Made by a program: the position numbers and the translations under genes. This document shows, piece by piece, positions 8,137 to 16,142 of a DNA stretch of 33,052 nucleotides. The notes beneath the pieces were generated by a model. The model saw nothing but the letters and a program-made list of their open reading frames with translations. It did not search any database and was not told the DNA's origin. Origin of the DNA: Actinomycetes bacterium (GTDB lineage Bacteria; Actinomycetota; Thermoleophilia; Gaiellales; Gaiellaceae); the NCBI GenBank assembly GCA_026708005.1, contig JAPOVR010000161.1:1-33052 (forward strand), in the 5' to 3' direction. Numbering within the stretch: position 1 is the first letter of the stretch; each line of letters begins with the position of its first letter.

Positions 8137-9069
8137 GTGAAGCTCATCGACCGAGACGTTCCGGGGCCGCGCCGCGATCTCGTGGGTTACGGGCCGCGAC
8201 CCCCGCGCGTCGTGTGGCCCGACGGCGCAGCAGTGGCCCTCAATTTCGTCGTGAACTACGAGGAGGGCTCCGAGTACTCGAAACCAGCCGGCGACGAGAG
8301 GAACGAGGGCCAAGGCGAGTTCGACTATGTGATGGACCCGCGCTATCGGGATCTTGGCGTCGAGTCGACGTACGAGTACGGGAGCCGCGCCGGCATCTGG
8401 CGGCTGCTGCGGCTGTTCGACGAGTACAGGGTCAAGACGACGTTCTTCGCGTGTGGCGCTGCGCTCGAGCGCAACCCCGCTTTCGGTCGTTGGCTGGCGC
8501 AAGCCGGGCACGAACCGTGCTCACACGGATGGCGCTGGTCAGAGCCCTGGCTGTTTCAGAGTCGGGCCGACGAGCAGCAGCACATGCGGTGGGCGATCGA
8601 GTCGATCGAGCGCGCGTGCGGCGAGCGCCCCCAGGGCTGGTTCTGCCGCTACTCGGGAAGCCCTCACACGAGGGAGCTTCTCGTCGAGGAAGGCGGGTTC
8701 GTGTACGACGCGGACGCCTACAACGACGATCTGCCCTACTTCACCGAGGTCTTGGGCCGGAGTCACCTCGTCGTCCCATACAGCCTCACCTACAACGACG
8801 GCCGCATCCTCGCACAGGGCTACGGTGGGCTTGGAGACTTCTTCGAGTACTGCAAGCGAGGCCTCGACGAGCTGAGACGGGAGGGCCAAGCCGGCTACCC
8901 GAAGATGATGTCCGTTGGGCTCCATCCCCGCTGGATGGGCCAGGCCGGCCGGACGAGCATCCTCCGAGAGCTGATCGAGTATGCGCTCTCGCTCGGAGAC
9001 GTCTGGATCACGCGGCGCATCGACATCGCGAACTGGTGGCTAGAGCACCACGAGACGTTCGAGCGCTGA
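8137..9069 (+). CDS. PuuE-like polysaccharide-deacetylase-fold hydrolase (cyclic amide/imide hydrolase type)
   Basis: A NodB-fold protein of 310 residues closest in motifs to the PuuE allantoinase / cyclic-imide hydrolase branch rather than to chitin deacetylases. Seen: NYEEG (40-44) in place of the NodB TFDD motif, SHGWRW (129-134), VEEGGFVYDADAYNDDLPY (183-201), PYSLTYND and the late GLHPRWMGQ (His262). The start is GTG 8137 with GGGAGG at ideal spacing; the frame is open further upstream but without start signals. Cytosolic, metal-dependent or metal-independent hydrolysis of a ring amide is expected by analogy. Two more distant relatives lie at 23474 and 24458, so three such enzymes are present in one region. 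Substrate unproven; allantoin is only one option because no other purine gene is here. Confidence 0.85.
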   Translation: MKLIDRDVPGPRRDLVGYGPRPPRVVWPDGAAVALNFVVNYEEGSEYSKPAGDERNEGQGEFDYVMDPRYRDLGVESTYEYGSRAGIWRLLRLFDEYRVKTTFFACGAALERNPAFGRWLAQAGHEPCSHGWRWSEPWLFQSRADEQQHMRWAIESIERACGERPQGWFCRYSGSPHTRELLVEEGGFVYDADAYNDDLPYFTEVLGRSHLVVPYSLTYNDGRILAQGYGGLGDFFEYCKRGLDELRREGQAGYPKMMSVGLHPRWMGQAGRTSILRELIEYALSLGDVWITRRIDIANWWLEHHETFER

Positions 9070-9350
9070 GGCAGCTACAAGGCGGCCGCCGCGGGGGTGC
9101 TGGCGCGGTCTGCCCGAGGAAGCGCGAGAACGGGATCCTGCTCCTGCGTCCGCTGCACGCAGATCGAGGATCGCCGCCGCGCGCGCTCGCTGCCGTGCCG
9201 TCGCCAGAATGACTGGCTGCTCGACTCGAATCGCTGCCGAGCGCCCTCCGTCTCCATTCTCGGCACGCTGAAGGTGGACAGCAACGCGTGGGCGGGGTTC
9301 GCCACGATCAACGCCACACGCTCCTTCGCGCGTCGGACACGGCTCACCAC

Positions 9351-9373
9351 GGGACAACCACGAGCGTTGTCCC
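9351..9373. terminator. 8-bp perfect inverted repeat
   Basis: GGGACAAC (9351-9358) and GTTGTCCC (9366-9373) pair perfectly around a 7-nt loop. It lies between convergent genes, where a bidirectional terminator would be expected, though it is about 280 bp from the upstream stop codon and has no U-tract. An operator is also possible. Confidence 0.35.
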
Positions 9374-9412
9374 TCCCCCACGTCCCGGCTGGGCGGTGTG
9401 ACAGCGGTTGGT

Positions 9413-9426
9413 GCTGGTGCACCAGC
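9413..9426. repeat. 14-bp perfect palindrome
   Basis: GCTGGTGCACCAGC reads the same on both strands, followed by another GGCTGGTGC. It could be a protein-binding site or part of a larger folded RNA. Nothing else identifies it. Confidence 0.5.
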
Positions 9427-9471
9427 GGCTGGTGCGAAGCGGTTGGGTGGCCGAGCAGAATCGGCACACTC

Positions 9472-9491
9472 TCGTGACGCTTCCGTCACGA
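9472..9491. repeat. 8-bp inverted repeat overlapping the start of element copy B
   Basis: TCGTGACG (9472-9479) and CGTCACGA (9484-9491) form a perfect 8-bp stem with a 4-nt loop (CTTC). The right arm coincides with the left end of dispersed element copy B, where copies A and C carry TGTGACAG instead. Confidence 0.7.
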
Positions 9492-9570
9492 CCTGTGCGA
9501 AAGCTAGGCGCCTTCCTCGGCTACCCTCCCCCGGGTGGTGGGCGGCGGGTGGGCTGCCCTTCGCGGCGGC
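9484..9570 (+). repeat. Dispersed intergenic element type 1, copy B
   Basis: Best-formed copy of the three-copy element. TGTGCGAAA near the left side is shared with copy A, GGCTACCCTCCCCCGGGTG begins at 9519, and the G-rich arm has four GGG runs with loops of 4, 4 and 1 nt, which satisfies the canonical G-quadruplex pattern. It ends CTGCCCTTCGCGGCG. The C-rich arm just before can pair with the G-rich arm, so hairpin and quadruplex are mutually exclusive folds. Confidence 0.82.
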
Positions 9571-9911
9571 CAGACGGGCGTCCCGGCACGGCAGCCACGG
9601 CAGCCGGATGCAGGCCGTCCCCCTAGAGCGGTTGAACCGACCCTGGCGCTCCCAGCGACCCCGAGAAGCGTCGCCAGCCGGCCCGCTCGACCCCCTCCAC
9701 ACGGGTAACCACGACGGCCGCACGGCCCCGCCAACCTGCCCGATCCGGGCAATCGGCCACACTCACTCGATCATCAACCGCACACGCCCGCCGCAAGCAG
9801 CGGCCAGAACCGCCCAGACCGAGCAGGCCAGCTGGGCTCGACCCGCCAAGCGGCCGAGCCGATCGTGCCCGGCTCCGCGGTGAGGTCAGCCCCTGTGCGA
9901 AGTCGGCTGCG

Positions 9912-10412
9912 CTACCGATGCGGTGCCAGGTACCGGTAGCTGCCATCGAAGTACACGAGCGGGTCGTCCAGGTCTCGATCATCGGTTCCAATCGAGTCGA
10001 CAGTTGCAACCGCAATATCATAGCTCCCGCTGTCGAGCGTCTGCGTCACGGTGCATACAGCCCAGGCGAGCGCCCCCTCGAGCACCGGCAGCCCCCCGTC
10101 GCCGTACCGAAGCGGGATGCCCTCGAGCTGGTCAAGATCAGGGTCGGCGCTCCGCGCACAGCGCTCGGCGATCTCGCGGCCGCGAGGGCCGCTCAGCACG
10201 CTGAGCCCGAAAACACCCGACGAGCGCACGGCGGGCCTGGTCTGGGAATCGCGGGCCAGGCATACGAGCAGGAGGATCGGGTCGAGCGAGACGGATGTGA
10301 GCGCGCTTGCGGTCATCGCGTACCGGCGCTCCTGCCACACGGTCGTCACGAGCGCCACCCCGGTGGCAAAGCGCCCGATGGCAGGCCGATACGCCGCAGC
10401 GCCGGCAGCCAC
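9912..10412 (-). CDS. Flavin reductase (FMN-binding split-barrel, two-component monooxygenase partner)
   Basis: A 166-residue flavin-reductase-like domain protein. The family signature is clear: YRPAIGRFATGVALVTT, YAMTASALTSVSLDPILLLVCL (FMN-binding strand-loop) and FGLSVLSGPRGREIAERCA. Such proteins use NAD(P)H to reduce FMN/FAD, which diffuses to a partner monooxygenase. GTG start at 10412, 3 nt after the stop of the alpha/beta-fold gene, so it is the last gene of a tight three-gene operon with the DszC-like monooxygenase. That context strongly suggests it supplies reduced flavin to that enzyme. A paralogue lies at 31251, far right. Confidence 0.9.
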   Translation of the reverse strand: MAAGAAAYRPAIGRFATGVALVTTVWQERRYAMTASALTSVSLDPILLLVCLARDSQTRPAVRSSGVFGLSVLSGPRGREIAERCARSADPDLDQLEGIPLRYGDGGLPVLEGALAWAVCTVTQTLDSGSYDIAVATVDSIGTDDRDLDDPLVYFDGSYRYLAPHR

Positions 10413-10415
10413 CGG

Positions 10416-11243
10416 TCAGTTCCCTTGCAGGTCCGCACCAGCCGCACCAGCACCGAGCGGGTGGCGCTCGAGGAACGCGGTCACCTTCTGCACCGCCTCA
10501 TCAGCCTGGTCGACCATGTAGTACGTACCGGTACCGCCTTCGACCACCTCGAGCTCGGCGTCGGGCCTGCACGCCTTGGTGGTCTCCCAGCCTGAGCCGT
10601 AGGACGTCCCGGCTCCAAGAGGGCCCTGCGCGCCGATCAGCACCAGCATCGGCGCGGTCGTCTGCCGCAGCTCCTCCGTGATGTCGGCGTTGAGCTCGTC
10701 CCAGTAGCTCTTGAGCCAGTCCGCGTTCGTGTTCTTCACGTAGACGGCGATCGTCCAATCCATGAACTCCGGCTTCGGAGCGTAGAGGTGCACCATGTGC
10801 TCGCAGGCCGTCGGCCAGTCGAATTCCTTGTGGATCCTGTCGAGAATCCCAAAGATCTTGAAGCCGCCCTCGGTTGGCTGGCACTGGCCGTAGTGGATGA
10901 TCGCGCCAACGCGCTCGGGGTAACGGGCTGCAAACGTCACACCGGTGTAGGTTCCCGTCGCGATCGCCCAGATGTGCGTCCGCTCAATGCCGGCCGCATC
11001 GAGCACCGCCTTCATGTCCTCAACCTTCTCGTCGATGACGTACCGATGCACCTGTGGGTTGCGATCGGAGTTGCCAAGCCCGCGAAAGTCCCACCGCACC
11101 AACCGGAACCGCTGGATCAGGGCGGGCAACACGAAGTGGAACTGGTCGGAAGCCATGCAGTCACCGCCGATAACGGCGAGCGGCTCCCCCTCACCCTGGA
11201 TATCGTACCAGATCGTGGCGCCGTCGTGCTCGACGAAGCTCAT
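10416..11243 (-). CDS. Alpha/beta-hydrolase-fold protein lacking catalytic Ser and His
   Basis: The sequence has a full alpha/beta-hydrolase fold of 275 residues: the oxyanion/strand region VIGGDCMASDQFHF, WDFRGLGNSDR after strand 4, the nucleophile elbow and the helix ending AARYPERV, and a C-terminal FLERHPLG helix. The elbow reads AIATG (93-97) where active enzymes have GxSxG. Counting 14 residues back from the Pro of PERV, with no gap, gives Ala95 at the nucleophile position. The C-terminal region that should hold the catalytic His reads GGTGTYYM. The same two changes occur in the paralogue at 21766, so they are conserved, not decay. It sits between the monooxygenase and flavin reductase, 22 nt and 3 nt from each. 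It may be a non-hydrolytic fold member (lyase, isomerase, binding protein for the oxygenated product). Confidence 0.85.
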   Translation of the reverse strand: MSFVEHDGATIWYDIQGEGEPLAVIGGDCMASDQFHFVLPALIQRFRLVRWDFRGLGNSDRNPQVHRYVIDEKVEDMKAVLDAAGIERTHIWAIATGTYTGVTFAARYPERVGAIIHYGQCQPTEGGFKIFGILDRIHKEFDWPTACEHMVHLYAPKPEFMDWTIAVYVKNTNADWLKSYWDELNADITEELRQTTAPMLVLIGAQGPLGAGTSYGSGWETTKACRPDAELEVVEGGTGTYYMVDQADEAVQKVTAFLERHPLGAGAAGADLQGN

Positions 11244-11265
11244 CGCCTCCTCCTTCCGCGCCCGT

Positions 11266-12468
11266 TCACGTGTAGGCCGTGATGGGTGGCGGGTTGCCGG
11301 TCAGATAGTAGTCCCCAACCAGCTTGTACTTGTAGTCCATTGGGTCGTGGAGCGTCAACGTGCGGAGATTTCGCCAATGACGATCGAGGTTGTGCTCGCG
11401 CAGCGTGGCGGAGGAGCCGCAGACGTGAAAGAGCAGCTCGCAGATCGTCAGCCCGGCCGCGGTCGTGAACGCCTTCGCCTGCGAGGTCGCAACCGACGCG
11501 AGGGCTCGAGACTCCGCCGACGGATCCGCCCAGGACGCTGTCATGAAATCGATCGCTCTCTCCTGCATGGCGTCGGCAGCATCGAGCCAGTTGCGCATCT
11601 CACCGACACGCACCTGCAGGATGGGGTCGTCGCGGGCCTTGTCGACACCGGAGTGCACCCAAGGCCGCGTTCGCGTTGTGACGTAGGCCAGGGCGTCATG
11701 CCACGCCGCCTTGGCGATGCCGAGGTGGATCGCGCTGAAGGAGAGCTGGCCAAGCGGGCCGAAGAGGCTCTGGGGGGACGCAAGACCTTCCAGCTCGACG
11801 ACGTGACTAGCCTCGACCGGCGTGCCCTCGAAGCGCACTGTGCCGCTGGCCGTCGTGGTCTGGCCCATCCCGAACCAGTCGTCCTCGATGGTGACGCTCG
11901 GCGCGTCCGCCGAGACGAACGCGAGCGCCACCGTCTCCGTTCCCTCGATGAGCGCCGAGACGTAGAACATGTCGGCGCCGAGTGAGCCGGTGCAGTAGAA
12001 CTTCCCGCCGCTCAAGCGGTAGCCGTCGCCATTCGGGCGCAGACGCACAGCGTAGTCGAAGATGTGCTTGGTGCCGAGCTCGGAGTAGGCGTTCGACCAG
12101 CGGAGGCGCCCCGCCACGGTCGCCTCGTGCAGACGGCGCCTCAGCGCCTCATCGGCACCCTGCGTGCAGAGCTCGACTCCGGTGCCGTGAACGTGGAAGA
12201 TCTGGGCGACGTTCGGATCACCCTCGGCCAGGATCGCGACAACGCGGATCTCGTCCATGTACGTGCCGCCCATCCCCCCGTACTCCCGGGGAACGAGCAG
12301 TGCACCGAGGCCGCTGGCCGCGATCCAGGCGAGCTGCTCGTGCGGGTAGACGCGGTCGCGGTCGCGGCTTGCTGCGCCGGTGCGGATCCGGTCGCGCAGT
12401 TCGCACGCGAGCCTCAGCACCTCCGGCGGTGTTGCAAGGCCGGAAATGTCGATGTCGAGATCGGTCAT
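11266..12468 (-). CDS. Acyl-CoA-dehydrogenase-fold flavin monooxygenase, DszC/SfnB-like
   Basis: Full-length (400 residues) acyl-CoA-dehydrogenase fold, but with the signatures of group D two-component flavin monooxygenases rather than true dehydrogenases. The ending DRHWRNLRTLTLHDPMDYKY...PPITAYT matches the DszC/SfnB pattern in which a TLHDP His lies beside the flavin; QIFHVHG near residue 90-96 gives a second active-site His. The catalytic Glu of acyl-CoA dehydrogenases is not apparent. It should use reduced FMN from the neighbouring flavin reductase and O2 to hydroxylate or oxygenate its substrate at S, N or C. First gene of a tight minus-strand operon with the pseudo-hydrolase and flavin reductase; the paralogue at 20476 is also followed by a pseudo-hydrolase. 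Substrate unknown. Confidence 0.88.
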   Translation of the reverse strand: MTDLDIDISGLATPPEVLRLACELRDRIRTGAASRDRDRVYPHEQLAWIAASGLGALLVPREYGGMGGTYMDEIRVVAILAEGDPNVAQIFHVHGTGVELCTQGADEALRRRLHEATVAGRLRWSNAYSELGTKHIFDYAVRLRPNGDGYRLSGGKFYCTGSLGADMFYVSALIEGTETVALAFVSADAPSVTIEDDWFGMGQTTTASGTVRFEGTPVEASHVVELEGLASPQSLFGPLGQLSFSAIHLGIAKAAWHDALAYVTTRTRPWVHSGVDKARDDPILQVRVGEMRNWLDAADAMQERAIDFMTASWADPSAESRALASVATSQAKAFTTAAGLTICELLFHVCGSSATLREHNLDRHWRNLRTLTLHDPMDYKYKLVGDYYLTGNPPPITAYT

Positions 12469-12487
12469 GTTGCGGACACGGCTTGCG

Positions 12488-12516
12488 TTGACAACACAGA
12501 AAGCACGATTCTATGC
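12488..12516. promoter_or_regulatory. Candidate divergent promoter between monooxygenase and alpha/beta hydrolase
   Basis: On the plus strand TTGACA (12488-12493) is followed after 17 nt by CTATGC (12511-12516), upstream of the ATG at 12542. On the minus strand TAGAAT (12513-12508) is a good -10 for the monooxygenase gene starting at 12468. The two -10 boxes overlap, so the two operons may compete for polymerase or share a regulator in the 73-bp gap. Confidence 0.35.
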
Positions 12517-12541
12517 GTGCCTTCTCACAGGGAGCATGCGA

Positions 12542-13374
12542 ATGGCTGATGCAACCGTCAACGGCTGCCGACTCTGGTACGACCTCAGAGGCGAAGGAAC
12601 GCACCTGCTGCAGATCGGCGGTGCGGGCTTTGCGCACGAGAACTTCGGGTTCGTCACCGATGGCATGGCCAAGGCTTTCACCGTGATCGACTTCGACCTG
12701 CGCGGCTATGGGCTCTCCGAGCGCCCAGAGCAGCCGTACTCGATGGATGTCTGGGCCGATGACGCCGCCGCGCTCTTGGAGGCAATCGGCGTCGAGCAGG
12801 CGCATGTGCACGGCACCTCGATGGGCGGAATTGTCGCGATTCGACTCGCGGCCAAGCATCCCGAGAGGGTGTACGGCCTTGTGCTCGACTGCACGGCCGC
12901 CAAGAGCGACTTCATGTCGGCCGCCCGGTCGAGGTCTGGCAGGCGCTGGCTCGCGCGTACGGCATGGGGCGCCGCGAGCTCGCTCTGGAGCTTGCCACGC
13001 AAGCCCTCTCGCGCCGGTTCCTCGATTCACCGCGCGGGCCTGAGGTGGTCGACACGATCCAGCAGGTGCTCGAGCGGAACTGCTCGGTCGACGTCTTCTG
13101 CGCGGCGTTCGACGCGATGATCGAGATGGACCTCACGAGCGACCTCCCGAGCATCAAGGCGCCGACGCTCGTCATGGACGGCGATGAGAACATCCTCACA
13201 CCGATCGTGCAGGGCCCAGCCGGTGTGGGCAACGCTGCGATCGCAGACGCGATACCGAACGCCGAGCCCTACGTCATCGAAGGCTGTGCACACACGAACC
13301 TGCTCGAGCAGCCCGAGCTCTCCACCCGCGTGGTCGTCGAGTTCCTGCAGGGCGTCGAAGCCCACGCCGCGTGA
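12542..13374 (+). CDS. Alpha/beta hydrolase, frameshifted
   Basis: An alpha/beta hydrolase with intact catalytic elements: HGTSMGG with Ser93, and a C-terminal GCAHTNLLEQPE with the His. The frame is broken near 12927: before it the protein reads KSDFMSAAR, after it (one frame on) VEVWQALARAYGMGRRELAL. Adding one base to the GG at 12927-12928 restores a single 277-residue protein. The start ATG 12542 is preferred over ATG 12536 because GGGAG then lies at proper spacing. Family members are esterases, enol-lactonases or C-C hydrolases. Its stop overlaps the GMC oxidoreductase start (TGATG), so they form one operon. As for the nitrilase, either an assembly error or a fresh mutation. Confidence 0.82.
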
Positions 13375-14828
13375 TGGCCTGTGGCCATGACCACGCGGAC
13401 GTCATCGTCGTCGGTGCAGGGTCTGCCGGCGGCGCAGCCGCGGCACGGCTCACGGAGGACCCCGGATGCTCGGTCCTGCTGCTGGAAGCGGGCCCAGACT
13501 TTCCAAACGAGTTTGAGAACCCCCCAGCGTTCCTGACCGGAGGCACCCAGCTCGGGCACAACTTCGCCGGCACGGGGGCACCGACGCCCGACACCGACTG
13601 GGACTACTGGAGCCCGCCGCTTGTGAACGGCCGCCGGGTGCACCACAAGCGCGCGAAGCTCGTTGGCGGCAGCTCGATGATCAACGGCAGCATCGCGGTG
13701 CGCGCAGCGCCGCCCGACTTCGAGCGCTGGCAGGAGCACGGAGCCCCGGCCTGGGGGTGGGAAGAGGTGCTGCCGTACATCGAGCGGGTCGAGAGCATCA
13801 CGCCGATCAAGCGGCACCGGCGTGAGCACTTCTCGCCGATCGCGAGAACGTTCGCCGAGTCGTTTGAGGAGGTTGGCTACCGGTGGGTGGACGACATGAA
13901 CGATACGAAGGCCTGGAACGGCGTCGTGGGCCAGTGGCCGCAGAATCGACGGAACGAGGTCCGACAAGGGACGCTCGTGACCTACGTGCGCGCAGCGCGT
14001 CCGAGGCCGAACTTCGAAATCCGGGGGAGCTGCCTGACCGACCGCGTCCTGATCGACGGCGACCGCGCCGTCGGCGTTCGCTACCTCGACGAGTCTGGTG
14101 AGGCACGAGAGGTCTTCGCTGACGAGGTGCTTCTGTCCGGCGGAGCCTACGGCTCGCCAGCGATCCTCCTGCGATCGGGCATCGGGCCGGCCGACGAGCT
14201 GCAGGCTCTGGGCATCGGCGTCATCGCAAGTCTCCCTGTCGGCCGAGGCCTGATGGAGCATCCGCAGTGCTTCTTCTACCTCTATGGTCCGCCGGAGCTC
14301 GCGGAGATGACGCTGCCTGGCTGGCCGGTCGCAGCCCGCGGTGAAGGCGACGGCTGGTGGTCGTTCCCGCTTGCCCTCGATGAGGAGGCCGGACACTGCG
14401 CGTACTCCTTCGCGCTTGCCGAGGACGCGCGCGACGGTCGGCTCACGCTCGTCTCGGCCGACCCGGTTGAGGCTCCGCGAATCGACCATCGGCTCCAGGA
14501 CGTGATCGAGTCAGATCGCTTCGACCACGCATGGGACACGTTCGTGCAGCTGAGCGAGACCGCTGCGGTGCGCAAGAGAGGTGCGACCAGCCCCGATTTG
14601 GAACGGCCACTGCGAGAGATTCTCCAGGAGCGCATGGGCACGGCCTTCCATCCGGTCGGAGGTTGCCAGATCGGCCGTGTCGTCGATGACAACCTGCGCG
14701 TCTACGGCGTCGAGGGACTTCGAATCGCCGACGCGAGCGTCTTTCCGATCCACATTCTCAACAACCCGAACCTCACGTGCATGATGGTCGGCGAGCGGGC
14801 CGCCGACCTGATCGCAGGAGCGCGATGA
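13374..14828 (+). CDS. GMC family FAD-dependent oxidoreductase
   Basis: Glucose-methanol-choline oxidoreductase of 484 residues. The N-terminal VIVVGAGSAGGAAAARL is the FAD dinucleotide motif with LLLEAGPD following. KLVGGSSMINGSIAVRA is the first GMC signature and LLSGGAYGSPAILLRSGIGP the second. The C-terminal catalytic pair is FHPVGGCQIG (His426) and NNPNLT (Asn463-464). It oxidises an alcohol to an aldehyde or ketone in the cytosol; no signal peptide is seen. The ATG overlaps the stop codon of the preceding hydrolase. It is probably co-transcribed with the M19 dipeptidase 37 nt downstream. Substrate is not predictable from sequence. Confidence 0.92.
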   Translation: MACGHDHADVIVVGAGSAGGAAAARLTEDPGCSVLLLEAGPDFPNEFENPPAFLTGGTQLGHNFAGTGAPTPDTDWDYWSPPLVNGRRVHHKRAKLVGGSSMINGSIAVRAAPPDFERWQEHGAPAWGWEEVLPYIERVESITPIKRHRREHFSPIARTFAESFEEVGYRWVDDMNDTKAWNGVVGQWPQNRRNEVRQGTLVTYVRAARPRPNFEIRGSCLTDRVLIDGDRAVGVRYLDESGEAREVFADEVLLSGGAYGSPAILLRSGIGPADELQALGIGVIASLPVGRGLMEHPQCFFYLYGPPELAEMTLPGWPVAARGEGDGWWSFPLALDEEAGHCAYSFALAEDARDGRLTLVSADPVEAPRIDHRLQDVIESDRFDHAWDTFVQLSETAAVRKRGATSPDLERPLREILQERMGTAFHPVGGCQIGRVVDDNLRVYGVEGLRIADASVFPIHILNNPNLTCMMVGERAADLIAGAR

Positions 14829-14865
14829 GCTGCGTTCGTGGCAGCTTGCAACCCGCCGGATCGTG

Positions 14866-15920
14866 ATGCCGAGCGCAGCCGCGATACGACGCGCGGAGGA
14901 GCTCCATCGCGAGCTCCCGGTCGTCGACTGCCACGGCGATATCCCGGTCGACCTGTGGAGGCGCCGCCGCGCAGGCGAGCGCGCACCGCTCGCCGACGAC
15001 TATGCAAACCGATTGCGCGAGGGCGGCGTTCGGATCGAGTTCATGACCGTCGGCGGCGATCAGCCGCTGACGATGGATGGAATCGGCAGCCCCGAGATTC
15101 GGGCGCTCGAGCTGATCGACGACGTCCTCTCGGAGATCGACAGCACGCCTGCGCTCCGCGCGATCCGGACTGCCGAAGACCTCGACAGGACCATTGCCGG
15201 GCAGGCAATCGGCATCGTCCTGCACTTTGAGGGCCTCGCTCCTGTGCGCGGCAAGCTCTCCCTGGCCAGGTCATTCCATCGGCTTGGCGTGCGTTCGGCC
15301 CAGCTCACCTGGAACATGCGCAACGAGGTGGCCGACGGCATCGGCGAGCCGATGGCATCGGAGCTCTCGGCCGTTGGACAGAAGGTCGTGCGCGAGCTCG
15401 ATCGCCTTGGCGTGATATCGACGTGTCTCACCTAGCGCCGCACGGCTTTTGGGGCCTTGTCGAGATCGCCGAGGGCCCGCTCGTTGCCTCCCATGCAAAC
15501 GCCGCGGCCGTGTGGCCCCATCCGCGCAACCTTGAGGACGACCAGATCTGGGCAATCGCCTCGAGCGGAGGGATCGTGGGCGCCTGCTTCTTCCCGTCGT
15601 TCATCGGCGAGGATCCCTCGCTCGAGCGCCTGGTCGACCACGTCGATTACCTCGTCGAGCTTGCCGGTATCGATCACGTCGGGGTCGGACCCGACTACGT
15701 CGAGTTTGCCGGCGACGTGATGCTGGCGGATATGACGTGGGGCCCTGGCTCGCTCGACTACGGCAGCAACTTCGAGTTTCCGGACGGGCTTCGTCGCGTC
15801 GAGACGCTGCCCCACTTCACGGCGGGACTCCTCGACCACGGCTACTCAGAGACCGACATCGCGAAGATCCTCGGCGAGAACGCGCTGAGGGTGCTGCGCC
15901 AAGTGCTTCCGCCCGGCTGA
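14866..15920 (+). CDS. Membrane-dipeptidase-type (M19) amidohydrolase, frameshifted
   Basis: A peptidase family M19 (renal dipeptidase-like) zinc enzyme of about 351 residues split by one frameshift. Part 1 carries VVDCHGDIPVDLW (the HxD metal motif) and LHFEGLAPV (bridging Glu). Part 2 carries DVSHLAPHGFWG, VASHANAAAVWPHPRNL (third and fourth His) and VGVGPDYVEF (Asp). The break is at about 15412-15417: GTG ATA TCG should read GTG AT(n) ATC GAC GTG, so one base is missing. All metal ligands are preserved across the two frames. Soluble (no transmembrane or signal segment). M19 enzymes hydrolyse dipeptides, beta-lactams and other amide bonds; here it probably cleaves an amide in the pathway. 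ATG 14866 or GTG 14863 may start it; no clear Shine-Dalgarno. Confidence 0.83.
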
Positions 15921-16142
15921 CGTGCCTCACGGTAGGCAGCCGGCGAACGCGGTCGGCCAGCAGCTTGGTGGTGCCCTGTTTGGTTGTCCCCTCGATGGCG
16001 CCCGCGCGCCGTCTGCCCAGGCCGCGTGGCTGTCGGCTGGTGGCTGGCCGTGGCGGCAGGCTGGTGGCGAGCCGCGTTGCGTTCATGCTCGTCCTCGATG
16101 GCCTTCGACGCCCCAGCCCCCACCTGTCCAAACGGGACAGTG

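Larger units (their letters stand above)
9070..9911. other. Intergenic region between convergent genes, hairpin-rich, with element copy B
   Basis: About 840 bp between the PuuE-like gene (+) and the flavin reductase (-). It contains three clean inverted repeats (9351-9373, 9413-9426, 9472-9491) leading into dispersed element copy B (9484-9570), and a short CACGGCAGC direct repeat near 9586. Both strands have open frames of 80-240 codons but these are Arg/Pro-rich, lack start signals and look like GC artefacts. No gene is supported. Confidence 0.6.

Noticed and set aside
8137-9069. Cell-wall chitin or peptidoglycan deacetylase
   Set aside because: No signal peptide or membrane anchor, and the motifs (NYEEG, YNDDLPY) are those of the PuuE-type small-molecule branch.
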